From assembly GCF_002087335.1 (NCBI RefSeq), contig NZ_MWVJ01000078.1, positions 1-39,074 on the forward strand: a stretch of 39,074 nucleotides of DNA, read 5' to 3'. The stretch's first letter is position 1. The number at the start of each line of letters is the position of its first letter. A model generated the notes under the pieces. The model did not search any database, had not been told where the DNA came from, and was given only the letters and a program-made list of their open reading frames with translations. Of this stretch, positions 8,753-18,398 are shown in pieces. Origin of the DNA: Pseudophaeobacter leonis (GTDB lineage Bacteria; Pseudomonadota; Alphaproteobacteria; Rhodobacterales; Rhodobacteraceae). The position numbers were made by a program, and so were the translations under genes.

Positions 8753-9571
8753 TTATTTGGGTGTGCTGTGATCTGAAAGCACCTGATCCATGCTCATTGC
8801 CGGCTGATCACAGCCCGCCTCACCAACGATCTTGGCCGGAACCCCTGCCACGGTTGTGCAGGGGGGCACCTCAGCCAGAACCACAGAGCCGGCGGCAATC
8901 CGGCTGCAGTGGCCGACACGGATATTGCCGAGAACCTTGGCCCCGGCCCCAATCAGAACCCCGTCCTCGATCTTTGGATGGCGGTCTTCTTCTTCCTTGC
9001 CCGTGCCGCCCAAAGTGACCGAATGCAGCATCGAGACATTGTTGCCCACCACGGCCGTCTCACCGATAACGATGGAATGGGCGTGGTCAATCATGATCCC
9101 GCGGCCGATTTTGGCACCGGGATGAATATCGACGCCAAAAATCTCGGAAATCCGCATCTGGAAAAAGAAGGCAAGATCCTGATCTCCCTGCGTCCACAGC
9201 CAAGGCGCCACGCGGTAGGCCTGCACGGCCTGATACCCCTTGAAATAGAGGATCGGCTGCAGCAGGCGGTGGCAGGCCGGATCCCGGTCATAGACCGCCA
9301 TAAGGTCCGCCCGCGCCGCTTCAATCAGGCTAGGGTCTGAGGCATAGGCCGTATCAACGATTTCACGCAGGATAACCATCGACATCTCATTGGAGCACAG
9401 CTTGGCTGCGATCCGGTAGGACAGCGCCTTCTCCAGGGTTGGATGGTGCAGAATACAGGCATGGATCAACCCGCCCATAAGCGGCTGTTTCACCACAGCT
9501 TCCTGTGCTTCTGTCGAGATCTGCTACCAGACCGGGTCCAGCTGCGAGACGGCTTTGCGTGTCTTGATCAT
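8753..9571 (-). pseudogene. cysE: Serine O-acetyltransferase, with an in-frame amber codon near the N-terminus
   Basis: Acetylates L-serine with acetyl-CoA, the first step of cysteine synthesis. Reading from ATG 9571 gives MIKTRKAVSQLDPVW, then TAG at 9524-9526, then QISTEAQEAVVKQPLMGGLIHACILHH. The TAG replaces what is probably Ser, and TCG would need one change. The rest is complete: the helical N-terminal domain (NEMSMVILREIVDTAY) and the left-handed beta-helix hexapeptide region (FGVDIHPGAKIGRGIMIDHAHSIVIGET, with His of DHAH). The C-terminal helix (VAGVPAKIVGE) is also present. The full length is 272 residues. Translation could restart at GTG 9496, giving 247 residues without the first 25, so partial function is possible. 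It lies downstream of, and in the same direction as, the GTA remnant. Confidence 0.9.
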
Positions 9572-9756
9572 GGCATGGTGTCCTCTTCTGGCTCCGAGGT
9601 TTGCATTTAGGACAGAAAATTCCAAGCGCAAACCCGTGATGAGCCATATTCCAAAATTGAATAGATCAGCTCACACCATCACAAAATTGGATACAAAACC
9701 AGCCTCGCCAGATAAGAGCCGCACAAGGGGCGCCACTGCCAGACTGGACTTTCATG

Positions 9757-9798
9757 CCTATAGCGAGAGACGTCTTTCCTATAGCGAGAGACGTCTTT
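9757..9798. repeat. 21-bp perfect tandem duplication
   Basis: Two exact copies of a 21-bp unit (CCTATAGCGAGAGACGTCTTT split across 9757-9777 and 9778-9798). The second copy contains the stop and last codons of the small gene at 9779-10066, so the first copy is a non-coding echo of its 3' end. Confidence 0.9.
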
Positions 9799-10066
9799 GC
9801 AGCTCATGCAGCACAATTATCAGACAACTCAGATAGGTCGGGTCGTCCCACAAGGGCTCTTTTGCCAATGGAAAATGGCGCGCCGCCGCATCCAAAGTCC
9901 CATTTCCCCAAAGACAATGCAGCTGGCCAGTTTCAGCCACATGGCGCGCCGCCAGCGCGGCATGATCAAACAGCACCGCGCAAAACCCGCGGCGCTCTTG
10001 CGCGGGCACCGTCAAAAGTGCGCGTGCAAGGCTGCTTATGTCCTGCGGCAGAACAGGCTGCAGCAT
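9779..10066 (-). CDS. Small conserved protein downstream of the GTA megatron gene
   Basis: About 95 residues from ATG 10066, starting 31 bases after the megatron stop. It resembles the small unnamed protein that I recall at the end of roseobacter GTA clusters. It has an N-terminal QDISSLARALLTVPAQER helix, a central block LHCLWGNGTLDAAARH and a C-terminal DDPTYLSCLIIVLHELQRR. No catalytic motif or membrane segment is visible and the function is unknown. The RBS is weak (ACAGG). The coding frame extends upstream to 10186 without a stop, but that part overlaps megatron in another frame and is ignored. The stop lies in a 21-bp tandem duplication. Confidence 0.6.
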   Translation of the reverse strand: MLQPVLPQDISSLARALLTVPAQERRGFCAVLFDHAALAARHVAETGQLHCLWGNGTLDAAARHFPLAKEPLWDDPTYLSCLIIVLHELQRRLSL

Positions 10067-10097
10067 CCTGTGGCGCGCGGCCAGGCCGTCATCGCCC

Positions 10098-13000
10098 TCA
10101 GCCAAGAGCCCGCCGCACCGAAAATCCTGCACCATAGCGGTCCGACAGCTGCGCCACCTCAAACAGATCATCCGCCAATGCGCCATCAGCGCTTTGGGCG
10201 CTTGCAGTATAGATCCAGTCTGGTGTGCTCACTGTGAGGTCCCGCAGCACGGTTTCGCCGCGCAGAATACGGATCCGGTAGGCCTCTTGCGCCTCCCCCA
10301 GAGGGATTTCTTCAAGGTCCCAACTGTCGCCCTCGATCCGGCTGCGGCGAATCCAGCTGGCGGCAATATCATCGCCCAGCGCGCCCGTCAGGCGCAGATG
10401 CACCGGCGCATAGGGGCGCAGACCATTGCCGTCAAAGGCCTCAACCCGGTGCAGATAGCTGGGATCATCATAGCCACGGCGCGCCGGACCAATCCGGTAG
10501 TGCCGGGCAAGGCGACGTTGCGCCGTTGTCAGCTCCAGCTGCGTGAGGTTTGCGTCCAGCAGCACCATATAGGACCCTTCCGGCCAAACAGGCGCCATCA
10601 GCCCATCGCTGCCCAACTGACCCCGCAGACGGCCGCGCAGCATATAGGTGTTCTCAGCAACCAATTGGGCCGTTTGAAACTGGAACACTTCCCAGTTGTC
10701 ATTGCTGCCATCGCCAATGGCTGCCGCATTGGCGCCATTGAGAACCGCCAGGACCTCGCGGCTTTGCAGGCTGCCCGTGATCAGCTTTACCTGCAGGTCT
10801 GCGCCCAAATCCCAGCGGCCAACCGGCCCCGCCGCAAGGGGCGTTTCAGTCAGGCCAATGGTGCTGCGCGCCGCGATGATCTCTTCCAGCACATAGGCCT
10901 CATCACTATCCGAGCCATAGAGCGCGACTGTCCCGGGCCAGGGCTGAGCCGTCACCGCAAGATGCGGCGCATGCGGCACCTCCTCCCCGGTCAACAGAGG
11001 CAGATCGAGAAACAGCGGCAGAACCGGCAAGGGCGGCTCAAAGGCGCGGCTCGTCGGCAGCCCCTCTGCGACATCCGCCGCTATATAGACCTCGGGCTCG
11101 ATCCGTACCGCCTCTACGATCTGGGCCGCGCCCAGTTCCACCCGGTCAAGTCGAAAGCGGCCCTGGCTGGCCGTGGCGTTCTCTGACACCAGCTGGCTCT
11201 CGTCCCCCACGTCACTGTTGGCTTGCGCCTGCACAGGCGAGAGCGGCAGCGAAATGACGTCGCCCACCCCCAGCTGCAGTTCTGACAGCGGCAGCACAAA
11301 CCGGGCAGAGTCTCGCGCCACCCGGGCCTCGGCCAGCCAGCGTTCGACAATCTGGCGTGCCTCTGCCCGGGTCAGCACCATGGCCAGCTCGCTGTCGCTC
11401 ACCGCATGGGTCGCCTCATCCGGCAGGCTGGCTTCTTCTGCGGCGATATCATAGCTGCTGCCCCATTCAATAAACCGCAAACGCACCCGTCCCGCCAATT
11501 CGGCTTCGGCCTCACGGGTCTGTTCCAGCACGCCGTCCAGCTCATCGCTGGCAACAAGGGTTTGCTGTGATACATCCGTCCCGACCTCCCCCTGACGCAG
11601 ACGAAACAACAGCACCCCATCGCGCTCGATACTGTCAAACCCCTGCCGCAGATTCAGAGGTTGCAGGGCTGCGCGGGCCTCCGAGACCTCGCTGAGCCCA
11701 TAGCCATGCACGATACCATAGAGCTGTGAGACATCGATCTGATCCTGACCAGACCGGGCACAGATCTCGCGCACCACCGAGGCAAGGCTGCGTTGCCCAG
11801 CGCGCCCATTGAGCCAGTGCCCCCGCAGATAGTTGTCGCCATCGCTCCAGATCTCGGACAGATTGGGGAACGCCGGGAAAGGGCGTGCATCCCAGGCCCA
11901 GACAAAGGCGTTTCCCATATCCAGCATTCGCCCCTCGTATTCCGAAGAGGTGGGGTTGTTGTCCGCCTCGCTCCAGTAGCCCAATATCGCTTTGAGATAC
12001 TGCAGCTGCATCAGGTCATCGCGATGACCGTTAGAGAACTTAGGCAGGCGCGATTCAGAGCTTTTGGGGTCCAGGAACTTATTCGGCTGGTTGGTGCCTT
12101 TGTTTATGGCGGCACAGCCCAGCTCGGTGAACCAGATGGGTTTGCTCTCGGGCAACCAGGCACTGGCTGAGGCCTGTCGGACCCCGTTGATGCGATCATG
12201 ATGTGTGTTGCGCCACCAGTTTTTCAAATCCTTGTAGCGCCAGATCCAGGGCTCATCATACGCACCATCGGTAATGGGTGTGCGGATCTGCGCTGCCTCG
12301 GCTTCGGGCGAGTGATAGTACCAGTCATAGCCCTCGCCGCCCTCGACATTGGCGCGCAGGTAATCCAGATCATAGATGCTGGGAACCCCGCCCGCCCGGT
12401 CCAGGTGATCCGGCCCGTCACGCCAGTCCGACAGCGGCATATAGTTGTCGATACCGATAAAATCGATATTGCTGTCAGCCCAAAGCGGATCAAGGTGGAA
12501 ATACCTGTTTCCCTCGGGGCTAAGGTAGCCCCAGTATTCCGACCAGTCCGCCGCATAGCTGAGCTTTGCCTCAGGCAGCAGCAGGCGCACCTGCGCCGCC
12601 AGCTGACGCAGGGCATCCACCGCCGGGAACCCGGCAGCGCCGCGGATCTGGGTCAGCCCCCGCATCTCGGAGCTGATGCAAAAAGCATCCACCCCACCGG
12701 CGGCAGCACAAAGGGCGGCACAGTGCAGAATAAAGCGGTTGAGCCCCCAGTCGTCCTCTACGCCAGTATAGGTGACGCTGCCCTCAGACAGGGTGAAATC
12801 CGCAGCCGAGGCCATGCCAAAAAAGGCGGTGACCTCGTCGTCAGCGGCGGCGCTTTGATCCGGAGAGCCCGCCTGGCCTGGAGCCTTGGAGAGCGTGATG
12901 CGTCCACGCCAGGGCAGGTTCGGCTGATACCCCGTGAGGGTCCAGGGGTTAGGCAATGTGTTGTCACTCTTCTGGTCCATCAGAATAAACGGGTAAAACA

Positions 13001-13110
13001 TCACGCGCTTGCCAGCCGAATGCAGGGCCGTGATGGCTTCAATCACAGAGGCATCCGTCGGCGTTCCACCGTAGATCGGCCGCTCGTCCTCATCCTGGGC
13101 CAGCCCCCGC
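10098..13110 (-). pseudogene. GTA baseplate/host-specificity 'megatron' protein (g15-like), 5' third missing
   Basis: About 1,000 residues of the large tail-tip protein of gene transfer agents, which in the Rhodobacter GTA is about 1,300 residues. The authentic sequence begins around LAQDEDERPIYGGTPTDASV. It runs through the glycoside-hydrolase-like TIM-barrel region: VMFYPFILMDQ, SYAADWSEYWGY, DFIGIDNYMPLSDWRDG, PIWFTELGCAAINKGTNQPN. The phage-tail-like C-terminal modules follow (LTRAEARQIVERWL, RGRLRGQLGSDG). The segment before it (about 300 residues) is absent. The frame instead runs out of a portal-gene sequence at about 13105. No RBS or real start exists for this fragment, so it is probably not translated as a functional protein. 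The remaining frame is free of lesions over 3 kb, which argues for recent loss or a misassembly. Confidence 0.88.
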
Positions 13111-13784
13111 CCAGACCAGCGCACCAGACGGGCGGGCCGCATTGTCCAGCAGCCCCTTGGACCACTGAGAGGCCGCCGTATGGACATCCAGCGACAAGGC
13201 GGCGGCCTGCAGCGGTGCCAGCCCGTAGTGGTCGTCCTGCGGGTGAAAGTTCTTCAGGTGAAGAATGGCACTGCGGCTGCCCTCACAGGCAAAACGGTGT
13301 TTGCGACCCGCGACTGTATAGTCATAGGCCGAGGGCCAGCCATCTGTGGCCGGAACAACAGACATTCTGTCAGGGCGCAGCACATGCAGCTCTGTCGGCC
13401 AGCCCTCGGTGTCGCTGACCGCCTCAACATAGGCATTGCCTGAAAGCAACAGATGACCAAACAGAGCTTCCAGAAAGTCCTGCCGGGTCTGGGCCGTGTT
13501 GGGCCGCGAAATCAGCGACAGAAACGGATGGGTCTCATAGCGCTGGTCGCTATCCTGCACCACGAGTGGCAGCGCAGCGGCCGCTTCGACCACCATTCGA
13601 ACAGCCCGAAACCCAACAGGATTGCCCGCATAGCCGAGCCGCGTTAGGGATGTCGCGTCCCGGGCTGAGAAACTTACCGATCCGGCACCCTGCCAGGCGA
13701 TGACACGAGCAGCGGCACTGGCCTTGGTTTGTACGTCAGAGTCTCATTGGGCTGTTTCTTGCGCCAAGGTAGGTCAAACCCCAT
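13090..13784 (-). pseudogene. GTA portal protein (g3-like), N-terminal half, frameshifted and truncated
   Basis: The HK97-type portal forms the ring through which DNA enters the capsid. The start at ATG 13784 (MGFDLPWRKK) has AAAGGAG 5 bases beyond it. One base is missing near 13735-13745. Past it the frame reads VIAWQGAGSVSFSARDATSLTRLGYAGNPVGFRAVRMVVEAAAALPLV, then RQDFLEALFGHLLLSGNAYVEAV, RPDRMSVVPA and LLDNAARPSGALVWAGAGPG. There it meets TGA at 13090-13092. The family is about 390-400 residues and only about 226 are present. Immediately past the stop the sequence is megatron in another frame, so the missing C-terminal half is a deletion, not a point lesion. Confidence 0.88.
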
Positions 13785-13885
13785 GGGCCACTCCTTTGAT
13801 CCATCAATTGGGCACTGCGCCCTCGCTGGAGAAAAGGTATGAAGGTTTGGTCTGAAAATTCCCAAAGCCTGCCGTTCCGCCCGAG

Positions 13886-13945
13886 TGCAACATGAAATCT
13901 AAGCCATTGATACATAATAAGACTTCAGTGCCTTAACATGTTGCA
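13886..13945. repeat. 9-bp inverted repeat between terminase and portal genes
   Basis: TGCAACATG (13886-13894) and CATGTTGCA (13937-13945) are separated by 42 AT-rich bases. The 176-base gap between the g2 stop and the portal start is wider than expected inside a packed GTA operon, and no gene is seen in it. Confidence 0.5.
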
Positions 13946-13960
13946 TCCAGCAATTCTGCC

Positions 13961-15256
13961 CTAAAGCATCCGTGCCCTGGGCAGTCGCATTCTGCCTGCT
14001 GGTCCCAGAATCAACTCGTAAATGGCCCAGACCAGTGCATCCAGCCGGTCCGGTGAGCCCTGCCCCTGAAACCCCTGCGGTGTCATCTGGCAGATCTGTT
14101 CTTCCAATTCGGCCAGCCCCGGCAGGTGATGCACCCTGTGCTGCTCGTACAGGGCTGCGACGGGTTCCGCCCTTGCCGCCTTGCCCCGGCTGGCATGCAG
14201 AGCGCGAAACGGCACCAGCGGGTCAACCTGTCGCAACAGGTTCTCGACCAGTGCTCCGCCCTGATTGACCTCAGCCACCACCCGGTCGGCCGAGAATTCA
14301 TCGGTGGCCGCCAGCACAGCCCGTGCCCAGGCCAAGGGCCCGAGTCCCTGAACGGTACGATCCGCCAACACATAGGTCTGCCATTTCTGCGGCGGCCCCT
14401 GCAGCACCGCTCCAGCCACAATGATCCCACAGGCATCCGAGGCTTTGCCCGAACTGACCGCCGGGTCCACGGCCACCACGATCCGGTCCAGCACAGGAGG
14501 TGCAGCCACCTGTCGCTCTGCCAGTTGGGCCGCCTGCCAGAAGGCGCCCTCGACCTCGGATAGCAAGATCCCGTCCAGCTCCTGCCGCCCCAGCCGCGAG
14601 CCTGCATATCTGGCCCGAACCTCGCTCAGAAAGGAGGGCGCCAGATTTGCCCGGTTGGCCTCGGTCGGGGCATGGCTCTGCACGGTCGAGGGTGAGGCCA
14701 GCAGGTCGCGCAACACGGCCACATTACGCGGCGTTGAGGTCACGCAGACCCGAGGGTCCTGCCCCAGCCGCAGGGAGAACTGCAGCATATCCCAGGCCTC
14801 TCGGGCGCGCCGCCATTTGGCCAGCTCATCCACCCAGGCCGTGTCAAACTGTGGCCCCCGCAACGCCTCGGGGTCATGGGCCGAAAACGCCTGCGCCATT
14901 GCGCCATTTGCCCAAATCAGTTTGCGTTCGCCAGCCTTCCACTGCGGGCGCCGGTCTGGCGGCGAGCACGCCAGAATGCCACTGTCGCCCTCGATCATCA
15001 CATCGCGCACCTGATCATAGGTCTCGCCGATCAACGCCAGCCGCCGCGCCCGCCCTGCAGCCAGGGGCGTGGCCCCTTCGACCTCGGCCCTGATCCATTC
15101 GGCGCCGGCACGGGTTTTTCCCGCGCCGCGCCCGCCCAGGATCACCCAGGTCCGCCAGCTGCCGTCAGGCGGCAGTTGATGCGCATGGGCCCAGGCCTCA
15201 AACAGATAGGGCAGAGCCTTGAGAGCATTCTCACTCAGCTGCTCCATCAGTTTCAT
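13961..15256 (-). CDS. GTA large terminase (g2-like)
   Basis: About 431 residues. This ATPase/nuclease pumps host DNA into GTA heads. The Walker A is LGGRGAGKTRAGAEW and the Walker B-like segment is FDTAWVDELAKW. The coupling segment CVTSTPRN follows, and the nuclease domain starts with VAVDPAVSSG and ends with DRLDALVWAIYEL. The start is uncertain: ATG at 15256 or 15247 both fit the family and overlap the end of g1 by 17-26 bases. An upstream in-frame start at 15409 would run deep into g1 and is rejected. The gene is intact, the only complete large GTA structural gene left here. Confidence 0.9.
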   Translation of the reverse strand: MKLMEQLSENALKALPYLFEAWAHAHQLPPDGSWRTWVILGGRGAGKTRAGAEWIRAEVEGATPLAAGRARRLALIGETYDQVRDVMIEGDSGILACSPPDRRPQWKAGERKLIWANGAMAQAFSAHDPEALRGPQFDTAWVDELAKWRRAREAWDMLQFSLRLGQDPRVCVTSTPRNVAVLRDLLASPSTVQSHAPTEANRANLAPSFLSEVRARYAGSRLGRQELDGILLSEVEGAFWQAAQLAERQVAAPPVLDRIVVAVDPAVSSGKASDACGIIVAGAVLQGPPQKWQTYVLADRTVQGLGPLAWARAVLAATDEFSADRVVAEVNQGGALVENLLRQVDPLVPFRALHASRGKAARAEPVAALYEQHRVHHLPGLAELEEQICQMTPQGFQGQGSPDRLDALVWAIYELILGPAGRMRLPRARML

Positions 15257-15575
15257 CTGCACCCAGGGCGGAGCGGAGGCGATCCAGACGGCTGATGATT
15301 TCAACGCGCGCGGTGGCGAGGTCAATCCCGGACTGATCCGGGGCTCCTTGGGTACTATTTTCGACAAGGGTTTTCTCCACTTTCTGGCAATCTCTGATAA
15401 GGCTCTCAAGTTTGGCCAGACGCGGCAGCGCCGCTGTCAGCGCCTCATCGCCTTCAGCCGCCAGTCGCTGCTGCAGCTCCTCAGCCTCGTGGCGCAATCG
15501 CAAAATGGAGCGCTGCAACGAGAGCAACAGATCACCAGTGCTTTGGACCTGAGGGTCCGGTTCTGTTTTGGTCAT
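15231..15575 (-). CDS. GTA g1-like protein (small terminase subunit)
   Basis: 114 residues, acidic and helical, rich in Leu/Arg/Glu (LRHEAEELQQRLAAEGDEALTAALPRLAKLESLIRDCQKVEKTL). It ends just inside g2. Position as first gene of the cluster, size and coiled-coil character match g1 of the Rhodobacter-type GTA, which is reported to act as a small terminase. The identification relies mostly on position. The 3' end overlaps the start of g2, so translation is probably coupled. RBS not clear. Confidence 0.75.
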   Translation of the reverse strand: MTKTEPDPQVQSTGDLLLSLQRSILRLRHEAEELQQRLAAEGDEALTAALPRLAKLESLIRDCQKVEKTLVENSTQGAPDQSGIDLATARVEIISRLDRLRSALGADETDGAAE

Positions 15576-15704
15576 TTGGGCTATCGCATCTCATGCTAAG
15601 GTTGTTCCCCGCACGTCAGAAAGATAACAAGCGTCTCCAATGCCTCTTGGCATGGGCCTGATTTGGGCGGCGCTCTGACTTGGTTATCTTCCAGCTACCT
15701 GGTG

Positions 15705-15733
15705 AGCTAGCCGAATATTTGCGCAAAAGTCAA
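15705..15733 (-). promoter_or_regulatory. Possible promoter for the GTA cluster
   Basis: On the - strand TTGACT (15733-15728) is followed after 17 bases by CTAGCT (15710-15705), about 130 bases before g1. The -35 is good and the -10 is poor. No other candidate looks better. Confidence 0.3.
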
Positions 15734-15889
15734 ATCAGCCTGGGTTGCCAAGCGCCCGAAGATAAAAGAAAAAATTAACGAAATGCCGCAGGACACAAAT
15801 GAGCTGCACACAGAAATGCGGCTGAGGATCAGGGCTGCACGTGAGCCTTGGTCGAACAACAAAGGTATGGGCTGTGAGGTCCCGGATAA

Positions 15890-15922
15890 GAAAAAAACCT
15901 GCCCCAATGGTCAGGGGCAGGT
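15890..15922 (-). terminator. Rho-independent terminator of mltG
   Basis: ACCTGCCCC (15897-15905) pairs with GGGGCAGGT (15914-15922) around an 8-base loop. On the - strand it is followed by TTTTTTT. It closes the fab-mltG operon. Confidence 0.9.
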
Positions 15923-15977
15923 CTTATTGCGAACAGTTTGATCGCGGCACAAACCCGATAGATCAGATGGCACGCGG

Positions 15978-17132
15978 TCAGTTGTTGTTCCGCTCCGCTT
16001 CGATCTGACGCCATTTGGCGACATTGCTATTGTGCTCCTGCAGGGTCTCGGCAAAGGCATGCCCTCCGGTGCCAGCAGCCACAAAGAACACATAGTCGGT
16101 TGTGTCCGGGTTCACCGCCGCTGCAAGGCTTGCCTTGCCAGGGTTGGCGATTGGTGTCGGAGGCAGCCCTTCGATCACATAGGTGTTCCAGGGTGTCACC
16201 TTGCGAAGCTCGCTTTGCCGCAATCCGCGCCCCAGCACGCCTTCGCCCCTGGTGACGCCGTAGATCACCGTCGGATCCGTCTGCAGACGCATGCCACGGT
16301 TCAGGCGGTTGGTAAAGACACTGGCCACCTGCCCGAGCTCACGGGCGACGCCGGTCTCTTTTTCAATAATCGACGCCAAGATCAGCATCTCCTGCGGGCT
16401 CTGAACAGCCGCATCAGGACTGCGGTTTTCCCAGGCGGCCGCAACCAACAGCTCCTGCCGCTCCTGCATCTGCTCCAGGATCTCATCCCGGGGTTGGCCC
16501 TGGACGATCTCATAGCTGTCAGGGGCCAGCATGCCCTCTGCCGGACGTTCACCGGGATCACCCGACAGAATGTCGATTGCATTCAGCCCATTGACGACCT
16601 GCCAACTGGTCACCCCCTCGGCCAGAGCCACCCGAAACCGGGTATCCGAGGCCGATTTCAACGCGGTGAAAATTTCCGGAGCCTCGTCGACGCCCAGTTC
16701 AAACTCGGCGCGTTCGACAAATTTCCCCGACGCCGGATCCAGCTCACGCACCTCTGCACGCAGACGGGTCACGCCGACGCGGTACACAACTTCGGTGCCG
16801 CAGGTGCTTGCGCCGCCAATGGTAATCTGATCGAGGATGGTCTCGATAGAGGTGCCCGGGCGAACCAAAAAGCTGCCGGCTTTCAGCTGGCTGGACTTCT
16901 CGGTGTATTTTGCGCTCAGCCGGAACAGTGCCCCAGAGGAAACCGCGCCCTGCTGGGCAAGATCCTTGCTGACGCGTGTCATGTTCGAGCCGGGACGCAC
17001 CTGCAGGCAGATCGCTGTCTCCAGTGGGCCCTCGGCGGAATATTCCGATTTCCCCCAAAGGATGACGCCGCCCAAAAGGAACAGCATCACCACCAGGATC
17101 GTCAGCATATTTGAGGCTAAGCTACGCCACAT
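15978..17132 (-). CDS. mltG: Endolytic murein transglycosylase MltG (YceG family)
   Basis: 384 residues. Cleaves nascent peptidoglycan strands at the inner membrane and so sets glycan length. There is one N-terminal membrane helix (about residues 8-26, NMLTILVVMLFLLGGVILWG). LysM-like/substrate region features follow (VRPGSNMTRVSKDLAQQG, AGSFLVRPGTSIETILDQI). The YceG catalytic block is ILASIIEKETGVARELGQVASVFTNRLNRGMRLQTDPTVIYG, with catalytic Glu in IEKE, then EGLPPTPIANPGKASLAAAVNP and GTGGHAFAETLQEHN. The ATG follows the fabF TAA directly, so translation is coupled. Intact. Confidence 0.95.
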   Translation of the reverse strand: MWRSLASNMLTILVVMLFLLGGVILWGKSEYSAEGPLETAICLQVRPGSNMTRVSKDLAQQGAVSSGALFRLSAKYTEKSSQLKAGSFLVRPGTSIETILDQITIGGASTCGTEVVYRVGVTRLRAEVRELDPASGKFVERAEFELGVDEAPEIFTALKSASDTRFRVALAEGVTSWQVVNGLNAIDILSGDPGERPAEGMLAPDSYEIVQGQPRDEILEQMQERQELLVAAAWENRSPDAAVQSPQEMLILASIIEKETGVARELGQVASVFTNRLNRGMRLQTDPTVIYGVTRGEGVLGRGLRQSELRKVTPWNTYVIEGLPPTPIANPGKASLAAAVNPDTTDYVFFVAAGTGGHAFAETLQEHNSNVAKWRQIEAERNNN

Positions 17133-18398
17133 TTACCTGGGCTTTCCAAAGACGACCGAGGCATTGGTGCCGCCAAAGCCAAAGGAGTTGGACAGCGCTA
17201 CGTCGATTTTGCGCGCGCGTTTTTGATTTGGCGCCAGATCCACTGCGGATTCAACAGCCGGGTTGTCCAGGTTGATGGTGGGCGGCGCAACCTGATCGCG
17301 GATCGCCAGGATCGAGAAGATCGCCTCAATTGCACCAGCCGCGCCCAACAGGTGCCCAGTCGCGGATTTTGTCGAGGACATGGTAACGTTTGCGGCATGA
17401 TCCCCCAACATCCGTTCCACCGCGCCTAGCTCAATGGTATCCGCCATGGTCGAGGTGCCATGCGCATTGATATAGTCGATATCATTGGGCTCAAGCCCCG
17501 CATGTTTCAGCGCGGCGCGCATCGAGCGTTCACCGCCCTCACCCGTCTCGGAAGGCGCGGTGATGTGGTAGGCGTCGCCCGACAGACCATAGCCCAGCAC
17601 TTCGGCGTAGATCTTGGCGCCACGGGCCTTGGCGTGTTCATACTCTTCCAGCACCACAATGCCAGCACCCTCGCCCATGACAAAGCCGTCACGGTCGGCG
17701 TCATAGGGGCGGGATGCCGATTTGGGATCGTCGGCGCGTTTTGTCGACAGGGCTTTGCAGGCGTTGAAACCGGCGATGCCAATCTCGCAAATCGCCGCCT
17801 CGGCGCCGCCCGCAACCATGACGTCCGCGTCGCCCGATTTAATAAGACGGGCCGCATCCCCAATCGCATGGGCCCCGGTAGAACAGGCCGTCACAACAGA
17901 GTGGTTCGGGCCCTTGAAACCAAACCGGATAGAGACCTGTCCGGAGATCAGGTTGATCAATGCCCCCGGGATAAAGAACGGGGACACCCGGCGGGGTCCC
18001 TTTTCCTTGATCATCACGGCCGTGTCAGCGATTGAGCTCAGACCACCGATACCGGATCCGATCATAACGCCTGTGCGTTCACGGGCGTCATCGTCCTCGG
18101 GCAACCAGCCCGCATCGCGCACAGCCATATCAGCCGCAGCAATGCCGTACAGGATAAAGTCGTCGATCTTTTTCTGATCTTTTTTTATCACCCAGTCATC
18201 CGGGTTAAAGGTGCCGTCTGATCCATCACCGCGCGGAACTTCGCAGGCATAGGTGGTGACAACACCGCTGGCCTCAGCGTCAAACAGGGTGATTGGCCCC
18301 GCGCCAGACTGGCCATCCAACAGCCGAGACCAGGTCTCTTCTACCCCGGTTGCCAAAGGCGTCACCAATCCCAATCCGGTTACAACTACTCGACGCAT
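17133..18398 (-). CDS. fabF: 3-oxoacyl-ACP synthase II (KAS II)
   Basis: 421 residues, usual for FabF. Elongates acyl-ACP with malonyl-ACP. The Cys-His-His triad is complete: nucleophile Cys in VVTACSTGAHA, His in DYINAHGTSTMADT, and His in SSTKSATGHLLGAAGAIEA. The oxyanion/Phe gate segment NSFGFGGTNASVVF is at the C-terminus. Upstream is the HisA-like gene and downstream, with no gap, mltG. The gene sits in the fabD-fabG-acpP-fabF order typical of the fatty-acid cluster. Intact in full. Confidence 0.97.
   Translation of the reverse strand: MRRVVVTGLGLVTPLATGVEETWSRLLDGQSGAGPITLFDAEASGVVTTYACEVPRGDGSDGTFNPDDWVIKKDQKKIDDFILYGIAAADMAVRDAGWLPEDDDARERTGVMIGSGIGGLSSIADTAVMIKEKGPRRVSPFFIPGALINLISGQVSIRFGFKGPNHSVVTACSTGAHAIGDAARLIKSGDADVMVAGGAEAAICEIGIAGFNACKALSTKRADDPKSASRPYDADRDGFVMGEGAGIVVLEEYEHAKARGAKIYAEVLGYGLSGDAYHITAPSETGEGGERSMRAALKHAGLEPNDIDYINAHGTSTMADTIELGAVERMLGDHAANVTMSSTKSATGHLLGAAGAIEAIFSILAIRDQVAPPTINLDNPAVESAVDLAPNQKRARKIDVALSNSFGFGGTNASVVFGKPR

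Larger units (their letters stand above)
15576..15977. other. Spacer between mltG and the GTA cluster
   Basis: 402 bases, with no convincing gene. It carries the mltG terminator at 15890-15922, a possible - strand promoter at 15705-15733, and an AT-rich stretch around 15765-15780. It is the presumed control region of the GTA cluster. Confidence 0.6.

Noticed and set aside
3443..9526. Amber codons in pgk and cysE as recoded sense codons (suppression or a changed code)
   Set aside because: TAG is used as an ordinary stop in several intact genes here (transglycosylase, cpdB, glycine-zipper lipoprotein, Lrp regulator), and no recoding signal is visible.
13090..13187. Functional portal-megatron fusion protein
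   Set aside because: The two parts are in different frames and the portal frame stops at TGA 13090-13092.
12198..13418. Long + strand open frame (406 codons) opposite megatron and portal
   Set aside because: Shadow of the GTA genes in a GC-rich region; the translation is low-complexity and matches nothing I know.
16032..17114. Open frame opposite mltG (360 codons)
   Set aside because: Antisense shadow of a gene with a complete YceG catalytic block.
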